Source: Vandiemenella viatica (lineage: Eukaryota; Arthropoda; Insecta; Orthoptera; Morabidae). From it: 64,000 bases of DNA. The stretch lies in the NCBI GenBank assembly GCA_031002005.1, contig CM061921.1, forward strand, positions 171,314,935-171,378,934, given 5' to 3'. Under the pieces are notes generated by a model. The model had not been told where the DNA came from. It was given only the letters and a program-made list of their open reading frames with translations, and ran no database searches. Position numbers and translations under genes: made by a program. Shown in pieces: positions 21,111 to 29,519 of this stretch; positions within the stretch are counted from its first letter, which is position 1; every line of letters begins with the position of its first letter.

Positions 21111-21878
21111 TGTGGGAATACCTGCACACTGTTTGGAGGGCAAAGTAAGTGGATAGCGTCCTACTACCAAATGTTCGTGCCCAGAGGCTGAACCATTCTG
21201 GCCTTGCTGCTCAGACGTGCCCCCCCCCCCCCCCCACATTATCTTTCGATACTTTTCTTTTTTTCAGAACTCTCTCTCCTGACCATTACAGCAAATTTAA
21301 TATTTTTTTCAAATTATTAACTGGATATTGCTGTGAACAGACAATTCTATTTTAAATTTTGTGAATAATTTTCACGCCAATGCAATTGAATATGTTGTTT
21401 TTATTTTCCGTGCACGTTTCACTTCATTCTCTGAAGCATCTTCAGCGGTTCTGACTATTAATTAAAGTTGTTCTGTGTTACAATTTTACATACGAAAATT
21501 ATGATATATGTAGATATAAGCTTTGCACATGAAAATTAAGATATATACAGACAGAAGCTTACTTACATTTTCACATTGGCTTATAATTGTTCCGTATTTC
21601 AGCATCAGTTGTATCTATAATAGCAGTATTTTGCATTACAGTTGTTTGTTGCATCTTTACGAGTAATTTCGTGTCACTTTCACTGCACTATAGTTATTAT
21701 GATGGATTACAATGGTTTAGTGTGTAGTGAACTTCGCTGCGCGGCAGGTTTGTTTATCGTTTGGCTTCTGTTTTTATCGGTGGGTGGCACGCTTTTAAAT
21801 GCGTTTCTGTGCTTAGTTTGGTGTGTTAGTGTATTATTATTATTGGCAGTGTCTTTTTGTGGTAGATGGTTGTGTTTC

Positions 21879-22304
21879 TTATTTCGTTTTAAGTACTGCG
21901 CATAGTGTTGGGTCCGTCTGGTTCGTGTACTCATTTATTAGGTTCTTTTCATCGGCCAGTGACTTTTGAATGTGGTAGTTTTCCCGAAACGTTAGTAGTT
22001 GTGGTTTGTTATTATTAATGGTTAGTATTTGCATGTCTATTGCTATGTTTGTAGGCTGGTGATTATATGCTAGTAGGTGTTCTGCGAATGTTGAGTGGTT
22101 ATTGTATTTTAGTCCTCTGAAATGTTCCTTATATCTGGTTTCAAACTTCCTGACTCTTTGGCCTATATATTCTGTATTACAGTCATTGCAAGTTAATTTA
22201 AATATACCTGAATTGTGAAATTTGTTGTTTGTCATGATTTTCTGTAGTGAGTTGTCTGTTCTAAATGCTATCCTGAGTCCTTGCTTTTTAAGAATGTTTG
22301 CCAT
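21879..22304 (-). pseudogene. Penelope-like GIY-YIG endonuclease domain
   Basis: A 141-residue frame. It starts with the conserved linker (MANILKKQGLRIAFRTDNS, residues 1-19) and then has the GIY-YIG fold. The first strand with a CxxC pair reads GIFKLTCNDCNTEYIGQ (about residues 33-49), where GIF and YIG replace GIY and YIG. An arginine-containing helix RKFETRYKEHFRGLK and the FAEHLLAYNHQ motif (glutamate and histidine) follow. This nuclease nicks DNA for target-primed reverse transcription. The domain looks well kept and ends with a short lysine-rich tail. Without the reverse transcriptase it cannot act as a retroelement. Confidence 0.8.
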
Positions 22305-22317
22305 TTTGTGTGTTTTC

Positions 22318-22593
22318 TTATTTATGTATGTATGTCAAAGTGTGCCATTTTTCTGTTTTGGCTAGTGTGGGTGTTATGTTATATGTTGTTGCATTCATGT
22401 GGGTGTTTGTATTTGCTTGTTCTGGAGTTGGTATAATGTTTTGTGTTGTTCTTAGAATTTGCTTTTTGATGGTTTTGTTTATTTGGTGTAGTCTGGTTTC
22501 TTTGTATCCATTTATGGTGGCTATGTGTATGATTGTGTTAAGTTCTGTTTTGTAGTTGTCCTTGATACTACTGCAATTGAGGGAATGGCCCAT
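22318..22593 (-). pseudogene. Penelope-like reverse transcriptase, C-terminal (thumb/linker) part
   Basis: The frame encodes a lysine-, asparagine- and threonine-rich segment (NTIIHIATINGYKETRLHQINKT...), followed by ...TPEQANTNTHM and NITPTLAKTEKWH. This matches the poorly conserved linker between the RT thumb and the GIY-YIG domain of Penelope elements. The frame ends a few codons before the MANILKKQG segment, which continues in another frame, so there is a frameshift at about 22,310. Confidence 0.6.
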
Positions 22594-22639
22594 AATATCG
22601 AGACGTTAATTCCATTTTAGTTTCCCATATTTTTGTAAT

Positions 22640-23310
22640 GAATAAATTAAAACATTTAATTTTCCCTGGAGACGTATGTAAAGAGATTTTTTATCAATTT
22701 TTTTTGTTAAACATTGCCATGAAAAGAATAAAATTTTTATCTTACTGGAAATTGCTATGATTAACTTTTTACCTTTCCCAGACAGTGCAATAATGAAAAT
22801 ATTTTTTAGCTTTCTTGGATGTTGTCATGAAGAATATTAAAAAAAAAAATCCTGGGTGTTGCAATGAACATAGTGAAATTTTTAATTTTCCTGCACGTTG
22901 TAATGAAGAGAATGTTTCTTATTTTTCCTCAATATTACTATGAAGGCAATGAGAATTTTTTCAATGTTCCAGAAGTTGCTGCGAACACATTAATTTTCTG
23001 TTACTTTCCTTGATTTATCTATGAAAATAAAACATTTCTTTTTTAGTTTCCTTTTACTCGATGTTGCTATGAAGTACTTTTTAACTTTGTTGAATGGTTC
23101 TAATATTTTTTTTTTTAATTCTGTGGAAATTTAAACGAAGTAAAATTTTTCCATGTTAGTATCAACAAAACAGTTTCTTTAAGTTTCCTGGACATTTCCA
23201 GGAAGAAAATAAGTTTTTATAAACTTGCCTCCACACTGTTAAGAAAAGAATAAAAAGTTTAACTCTCTTTGATGTTACTATTACAAAGTAAGGCATTTTT
23301 AACCTGTCAT
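22640..23310. repeat. Degenerate ~39-bp minisatellite
   Basis: A core like TTTCCTGGATGTTGCTATGAAGAGAATAA recurs in decayed form. Cores aligned on the GTTGCTATGA position fall near 22,713, 22,751, 22,784, 22,821, 22,858, 22,897, 22,934, 22,975, 23,015 and 23,063, a spacing of mostly 33-41 bp. Weaker units flank these on both sides. Units are separated by T- or A-rich runs of variable length. The array starts beside the truncation point of the Penelope-like element. Confidence 0.7.
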
Positions 23311-23999
23311 GGCCCAACGAAATTTCCTTTAAGCCAATTTCTGTTAGAATCTCCACACACAGGCGAGGAAGGCTACCACACGGAAGAAGGCTGTGATGGA
23401 AGATCACAAGAAACAACAGCATGTTGCCAAGTGTAGCAACCATACAATTTTAGGTGACCCAATAGGCTCTGTGAAGAATCTAATTGGGGGAAAAATTAGG
23501 CTCATCATTTGAGTCTGGCATTCTTAAGGAATCAATTTTGGTTTTCACAGTTTCCCAGAATCACTCCAGGCTAGTGACAAGATAAATGCCAATACCTTCA
23601 TCGCATCACAGGTCCAGAGCATGCCACAAGGGCTCACATCAGGGACAGCCAGAGACGGCTGACATATCAGAATAGCCGTGTTGGGTACCACACTACCGAA
23701 CCACTCTGCATTCCAGACACAAGATCCTAGACCTCACAGGATTCAAACTGCAGATACAATAGAGACAGTCAAGAAAACCACCAGGAGGATATTTTAAGGT
23801 ATAAAAAGCCGGCAAGAGGCAGATTACCACCATTTTCCAGACAGAACTAGTTAATGCCTGTGTGGTTGCATGGGCAACTGTAATGATAAATCAAACGTAC
23901 CTGAAGTTGGTTCTTTTTCATTTCACACAGTTTGAGAGAAGCCTTATCCTCATCATCCAGTATATATAATACTTATCTCTCTACATATTTTTATCTCTT
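23311..23999. other. No gene recognised
   Basis: Unique-looking sequence. A box-B-like GGATTCAAAC occurs near 23,741 but without a matching box A, so I do not call a SINE. Confidence 0.4.
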
Positions 24000-24024
24000 C
24001 ATTTGAACTTAGAAGGTTTGATAA

Positions 24025-24240
24025 CGTAAAGCTGAGAGAGGATGGGGGCAAGGAAATTGAAGGAATCTAGCCATGACCTTTTGAAGCAATCATTCTGGCA
24101 TTCACCTGGAAGATTCTTGGAAACTAGAGAAAACCAAAGTCTAGACGTCTGGACACTGATTTTGAACTGGCACCCTCGCGAATGCCAGGCCAGAGTGTAA
24201 CTACTCACCCAACAGGCTTGGTTAATAGTTCTTATTATTA
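24025..24240 (-). mobile_element. tRNA-derived SINE, family C, diverged copy
   Basis: The plus strand shows GGATGGGGGCAAGGAAATTG, then GCCATGACCTTTTGAAGCAA, then a CACCTGGAAGATTCTTGGAAA-like stretch and a box-B-like region TTTTGAACTGGC. The order matches 32,912-33,159. Divergence is substantial. The right end reaches a TTATTATTATT repeat. Confidence 0.7.
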
Positions 24241-24839
24241 TTATTTTAAGGCATCAGGAATGTGTGTGTTCTATAACATGTTACACATTCCGGAGAAATG
24301 GAACAGAAAATAATAAATTGCATGACCAACAAAAACAAAATACAACTTTGTAGTAATGACCCTATGGCTGGTTATGTATGATAATAATGCTACAATGTAA
24401 GTTATGAAGTGTTGTTATTGCACCAGTTGCAATTTCCTCAATTATTATCTAACTACATTCCAAGAACAATTATGCTTTAGTTGTTTTACTGTTAAAGGCA
24501 TAATGTTCAGCACCATCCATGACAAACATCCTTCCCTATGAAGTAATATATTCCATCCCCATCATTCCTTGAAACTGAGTACAACTTTATACCTGTGGAC
24601 TTCTTTTCCCTTTCACATACTAACTTATAGCTAATTCTTCATGTAAATCTACCCAAGACCGATGCCAATACATGTAATGTATAGCTCACAGATTGACTGC
24701 ATTTCATCAAAACAACATGTATGTTATATAGCAGACAAACACAACAAGAAGTTTGCAGTTTCAATGGATATAATTCGGAAATAGGTGTAAAACAGTTTTT
24801 TCTAATTGTGAAAAAGATCTGCAAAGATGCATAAAGTAC
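24241..24839. other. No gene recognised
   Basis: AT-rich; nothing conserved seen. Confidence 0.4.
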
Positions 24840-24975
24840 TGTTCCAGATCGTCATGTAGATATCATCACCCTAGCTCCACTGACGATGCCCCACACCATA
24901 ATGGCGAAACGCGTATGGGAATAAACTAAAACTAACACCAACAGTTGTTTCTAGACGGAATTTTGATTTATAATC
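24840..24975 (+). repeat. Penelope-like terminal fragment with hammerhead-like core
   Basis: CTGACGATGCCCCACACC... followed by GGCGAAACGCGTATGGG (24,880-24,921) has the CTGANGA-hairpin-GAAAC layout seen in the terminal segments of Penelope elements. A comparable stretch is at 21,413-21,445 on the minus strand. A 3-bp GCC/GGC stem can form between the two conserved parts. No coding sequence adjoins it. Confidence 0.45.
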
Positions 24976-25420
24976 TACTCACAGATATAGTTTCTCAACA
25001 GCACTCATGATTAGTTTGTAAACAAAATGTCCACACAGTTGGCAGCTAATGTAGTTTCAAGGCAATTTGAAAAATTTTACCCTTTAGTGTGAACAGCAGA
25101 TGGTCAACTGAGATAGGAGACTAAAAATTTTGTGGACACTAAAAAGCTACCCTATGGACAATGGAATATGAAACATAAAATTCAAGACTGGGCACCTGTG
25201 AGACTACACCCCCAACCTCCGTCACCCCCTCTCCAGTACACAGAAGGAATTGTCACGTCCTGTTGATATCTGGTAACACGTTCCATAAAAATGTATTATG
25301 TATGAAAAAATGTACATCAGAGCCATAAAAGAAACAGAATAAAAATATGGGTATTTGAAATGTAGGTATTCTCTATAACAATTATTAGACTATAAAGATG
25401 TATATTTATTTGTTGTGTAA
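24976..25420. other. No gene recognised
   Basis: Spacer up to the DD41D element; no conserved pattern. Confidence 0.4.
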
Positions 25421-25422
25421 TA

Positions 25423-26742
25423 CAGGGTGTGGCAGCATAACGTCCTTTTTTTAAATGCATGCCATTCAGTCGGTTGATATCGTAGCGCAGCGCTAGTTGT
25501 CTCGTTCGAGAGACGTGACTATAAAGTTTTGTCCCAACACAGTTTAGTCGCCATCATGTGTTGGAGCAGTGAGGAGCGTGCGTCTGCCGTTGAGGCCTAC
25601 TTTTCGAGCGAATGTTCTGTGATCGCAACCCAGCGCGCTTTTCAGAATCGCTTTAATTTAGCCCCGTTGGCCCCTGTCCCGGACAGGAAATAAATTGTTA
25701 CATGGGTCACTTTGTTCAGAGAAACTGCAAGTGCGACAAGACGATCTGGAGGCTCTCGGCCCATCAGAACACCTGAGAACATTGAGGCAGTGAGAGCTTC
25801 AATGTTGCGATCACCACGGCGTTCTGCGTGCAAACATGCGTCTGCCCTTGGAATTTCCGATCATTCTGTGAGGAGAATTCTTCATGATGATCTTCATTTT
25901 CATCCATACAAGATGTCTATTGTACAGGAACTTTCTGAACTTGACTTCAATTCTCGGAGGAACGCGTGTGAGGTTGTTCTGGAAGAGGTTCCTGAGGACG
26001 CTATTGTTTTGTTGTTACTGATGAAACCCAATTTCATTCGTGTGGATACGTCAACAAACTAAACATGCGCTACTGGGCTGACACCAATCCTCGACAATTG
26101 CATCAAAGGTCTTTGCATTCACCTAAAGTCACAGTGTGGTGTGCAATTTCCTCAGGTGGCTTTATTGGTCCCTGGTTCTTTGAGGAAAATGAAGTCACAG
26201 TGACAGTGAATTCGGACCGGTATGTAAACATGTTAAAAAATTTTTTTCCCACGGCTAGACTAGTTGGACTTAGGGGACACTTGGTTCAAACAAGACGGTG
26301 CAAGAGCACACACTTCAAGAGCATCTATGGCTGTTTTGAGGGAACACTTACCAGAGTGCCTCATCTCATTTAGGGGTGATTTGGAGTGGCTGGCCCACTC
26401 TCCCGATTTGACCCCTTGTGATTATTTTCTATGTTTTTTTTTTTTAAATACCGTGTTGATGTGAACCGCCCAAGGACCTTACATGATTTGAAGACCAACA
26501 TCCGGGAAGAAATTACCAACATAATGCCTGCTATGCTGGCAGGAGTCATGACAAACACCAGAAATCAGTTTACTCAGTGTGTGCAGACTGTGGGATGTCA
26601 CCTACCTGATTGGACCTTCAAAACTAAGTAAAACAAAACTTTATGTATGTGCCTACATTATAAAAAACAAACAAAAAAATTCTAAGTCATACAACAGGTT
26701 TTATTATGTTTTGAAAAAAGGAAGTTATGCTGCCGCACCCTG
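25423..26742 (+). mobile_element. Tc1/mariner-superfamily transposon with DD41D spacing (rosa-like)
   Basis: Terminal inverted repeats begin CAGGGTGTGGCAGCATAACG at 25,423 and end with the complementary sequence at 26,742; the repeats differ by a few bases and continue into a T run. TA flanks both sides (25,421-25,422 and 26,743-26,744). The length is 1,320 bp and it holds one broken transposase gene. The last two catalytic aspartates (codons at 26,294 and 26,420) are separated by exactly 41 residues, matching the DD41D group first described as rosa. Confidence 0.85.
25556..26631 (+). pseudogene. DD41D transposase, broken
   Basis: The likely start is the ATG at 25,556 (MCWSSEERASAVEAYF), giving an N-terminal helix-turn-helix. 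A TAA at 25,691 interrupts it after 45 codons, after which the same frame continues (ETASATRRSGGSRP, DHSVRRILHDDLHFHPYK). A frameshift just before 26,020 puts the first catalytic aspartate (VTDET) and YVNKLNMRYWADTNP in a new frame. Further frame changes occur at about 26,240-26,280 and at the T run near 26,432-26,446. The second aspartate is in KQDGARAHT, the third in SPDLTPCDYF. The C-terminus reaches TWFKTK-like WTFKTK at 26,631. DNA binding and cleavage would be impossible with these breaks. Confidence 0.85.
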
Positions 26743-26901
26743 TATGTGGCATATTGCAGAAGCATCCATACCACCTGCATGTACTATCCATCAAAATACA
26801 CAGTCCACATATGATGCTGTGAAGAGATTGGCTGCCAGATTAAAAAACAACAAAATTAATGGAGATCGCGATAAAGCTACAACTACTTTCCACCACACTA
26901 A

Positions 26902-27289
26902 GGGACCGTGCACAAACTACGTGGCTCGGTCCAGGGGAGGAGGGGTTAGCTGGAAGGCTACGCTGGGCTATGTGGGGGGAGGGGGGGTTTCGAGCCAGGC
27001 CACGTAGCTTTCCTTTCATAACATTTTTCACAGTTAAAATGAGGAACTGAACTCACAACAGCATGTGAATATTTATTTCCCATAGTTAATTATCTCCGTA
27101 TGTAATTTACAATAGTCTGACAAGAGAAAACAGTACAAAATGCCTTCTGGAATCAAAAGGGAAAAAAGCTACGTGCTACGTGTGGAAGGGGGGGGGGGGG
27201 GTAGAGGCAAAAGCCATGTAGGGCTACGTGGGGGGAGGGGGGGGTTAACAGGAGGCCAAAATGGAGCTACGTGGTTTATGCACGCTCCC
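26902..27289. mobile_element. Non-autonomous MITE, PIF/Harbinger-like, G-rich
   Basis: The left end GGGACCGTGCACAAACTACG and the complementary right end (reading inwards GGGAGCGTGCATAAACCACG) are flanked by TAA at 26,899-26,901 and 27,290-27,292. The length is 388 bp. The inside is made of GCTACGTGG-type motifs and long G runs (for example near 26,980, 27,190 and 27,230). No coding capacity. The 3-bp TAA duplication suggests mobilisation by a PIF/Harbinger transposase. A related layout is at 43,501-43,851. Confidence 0.75.
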
Positions 27290-27459
27290 TAAACTATGAT
27301 GTCACACCATGCCCCAATTGATGTATATATACATAGTGCATGGATCTAAATATCACTAGTGGGATCAGCATGGAAAATGGGTTCTCTCTGGCATTGAACA
27401 AACAACGGCACAAATTCCTTACAAAATAATAATAATAATAATCATGTAACAGTATAATA

Positions 27460-28756
27460 CAAGGCTTATTTTTTAAGTAAGTACCGTTTTGTCACACCGT
27501 GGCTGCAGCGCTACGGTCGGCGTTCCACGCATGCGCACTGGGTACCTGCGTCTCTCGCCTATGCACTGACGCCATTACAGTCTAATTCTTCCTTGTTTAC
27601 ATTGTTCACTGAGTGTTTAAGATGCCTCCGATAATCGTGAGTCCCGCCGACTGTGAAGTACAGGTTGTTATAAGATTTCTTTGTGCTAAAGGCCTAAAGC
27701 CGATCGATATTCATCGTGAGATCTGTGGAGTTTACGGACAAAACATTACGAATGATGGAATGGTGAGAAAGTGGGTGAGAGCATTTAAAGATGGCCGCAC
27801 AAATGTGCATGATGAACGAAGGAGTGGGCGTCCTTCGGTTGTTAATGAAAGTTTGGTGCCGAAAGTGGACAATAAGGTGAGAGAAAACAGACGCTTTACG
27901 ATTTTCTCCTTGTGTGATGACTTTCCTAATGTTTCTCGTAGTGTTTTGTATGGCATTGTGACCGAGCACTTGAATTACCGAAAATTATGCTCACGTTGGG
28001 TACCGAAAATGTTAACGGATGTGCACAAAACCAAAAGTTTAGGCAGTGCATTGACTCTCCTTGAGCGGTACCACAACGATGGTGATGATTTCTTGAGACA
28101 AATTGTTACGGGCGATGAGACATGGGTGGCCTACGTCACACCTGAATCAAAGCAACAGTCCATGGAATGGCGGCATTCAGATTCGCCCAAAAAAGTGAAG
28201 TTCAAGCAAACGATTTCTGCCCGGAAAATCATGAGCACAGTTATTTGGGACAGAAAAGGAGTATTGCTTGTGGAATTTCTGCCTCGTAATGAGACAATCA
28301 ATGCAGCAGCTTATTGTGAGACATTGAACAATCTGCTCCGTTCAATCCAGAACAAAAGACGTGGCAAGTTGAGCAAGGGCATCGTTTTGCTGCATGACAA
28401 TGCCCGTCCACATGTAGCTAATCAGACCAATCACATCTTTTCGATGGGAAACTCTAGATCATCCTCCGTACAGCCCTGATCTGGCGCCCAGTGACTACCA
28501 TCTGTTCCTGCACTTGAAGACGATAACGCAGTCAAAACAGTTGTGATGCAGTGGTTAACAAGTCAGGCGGCAGACTTCTATGAGGAGGGTTTTCAAAGAC
28601 TGGTACTACGTTATGACTAGTGCTCAATATTGAAGGGAATCGTGTAGAAAAGTAGAGTAAGGTACAGGCTTTCATGTAAAAATAAAATTATTGAGATATA
28701 TTTACACGTCTTTTTTTTTAATTTCAAAACGGTACTTACTTAAAAAACATGCCTCG
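27460..28756 (+). mobile_element. Mariner transposon, nearly complete
   Basis: The ends are inverted repeats sharing a core AAGTAAGTACCGTTTTG (left at about 27,475-27,491) and CAAGGC/CGAGGC outer ends. TA flanks both sides (27,458-27,459 and 28,757-28,758). The 1,297-bp length is the usual mariner size. One transposase gene fills it and is largely intact, so this is the youngest-looking DNA transposon in the window. Confidence 0.9.
27622..28540 (+). pseudogene. Mariner transposase (DD34D), frameshifted near the C-terminus
   Basis: The ATG at 27,622 opens a frame of 285 codons. The N-terminus has the paired helix-turn-helix (GLKPIDIHREICGVYG and then WVRAFKDGRTNVHDERRSGR). The catalytic domain has GDETW with D at about residue 165 and HDNARPH with D at about residue 259. 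A small net deletion near 28,430-28,441 shifts the frame, and YSPDLAPSDYHLF with the third aspartate (28,493) lies in another frame. The tail after LHLK is shortened and ends in a stop near 28,541. Usual mariner transposases have about 345 residues and bind their own inverted repeats to cut and paste the element. The start and first two-thirds look undamaged. Confidence 0.9.
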
Positions 28757-28758
28757 TA

Positions 28759-29090
28759 CCTATAAATTTCATGTGGTCTAATGTAAAAACTGATTCAGAA
28801 GAAATAAAAACATATATTAAACAACAAAACAGAAAAATTGTGAAATATTGAAGTGAGAATCTATACAATATTTGAAAACTCAGAAATTCCATCATATCAA
28901 ACATATTGGTACTGTCATCTCCAATAAACCCAACCACTTAATTCCACAACAGGATACCTCAACATACTACAAACAGCATAAACAATCCAGAGTAGAAAAC
29001 GGTTATGATTCTAATAAAGTAAGACAGTAGAAGGCCTAATACCAATAGAATAAACAATATGGAGTGGAAAATGGTTATGATTATAATAAA
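28759..29090. other. Spacer with a ~72-bp tandem duplication at its end
   Basis: Mostly non-coding. The stretch TAAACAAT...GTTATGATT...AATAAA occurs at 28,979 and again at 29,051, so a 72-bp unit is present in about 1.5 copies just before the family B repeat. Confidence 0.5.
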
Positions 29091-29219
29091 CTAGCTGATA
29101 CCAGCGACTTCGTACGTGTGAATTAAGAATTTCATTGCCAGAATTGATTATAAAAAGTTGTTGGTAGCGAAGGATTGGTCCCAAAACAACACCGAGTTGG
29201 CATAATATGACCGGAAACC
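29091..29219 (-). repeat. Family B repeat, first of three pieces of one split copy
   Basis: CTAGCTGATACCAGCGACTT to CACCGAGTTGGCATAATATG is the reverse complement of about 6,470-6,590. It breaks off exactly where the CR1 element begins; the next part of the family B sequence resumes at 33,541. Confidence 0.75.
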
Positions 29220-29519
29220 TACATCTACATATGTACTCTGCAATTCACAAAATTGCGGGTGGCAGAGGGTGCTCAGCACCAAAGCTAATCTCTTTGTTGT
29301 GCATTCCAATCCCTAATGGTACGAGGGAAAAAAGAATTCATGTAAGAATCATTGCGGCACCTTATTTCTCTAATCTTATCTTTCCTGTCATTCCGGCTCA
29401 AATAGGTTGGTGGACGAAGTATTTCACTACACTCTTGGGTGAAAGTGGGAGTACACATGTTTACCAATAAGTTTAAACGAAACGTGCGTCGTCTATCTGC
29501 CAGAGACTCCCAGCCCAGT

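Larger units (their letters stand above)
21360..22610 (-). mobile_element. Penelope-like retroelement, 5'-truncated 3' end
   Basis: Minus-strand coding sequence for the end of a Penelope reverse transcriptase and its GIY-YIG endonuclease (22,593 down to 21,905) is followed by a non-coding 3' tail to about 21,360. The tail contains a CTGAAGA...GAAACGTG stretch (21,445-21,413), resembling the conserved terminal segments of Penelope elements. The reverse transcriptase catalytic core is missing, so the copy is truncated on its 5' side at about 22,610. Confidence 0.75.

Noticed and set aside
21642..21905. Hydrophobic plus-strand frame resembling a membrane protein
   Set aside because: It overlaps the end and tail of the Penelope element on the other strand; the hydrophobicity comes from the complement of lysine/asparagine codons. 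The same applies to 22,298-22,555.
23640..23800. Further tRNA-derived SINE
   Set aside because: A box-B-like GGATTCAAAC is present, but no box A at the right distance and no second copy in the window.
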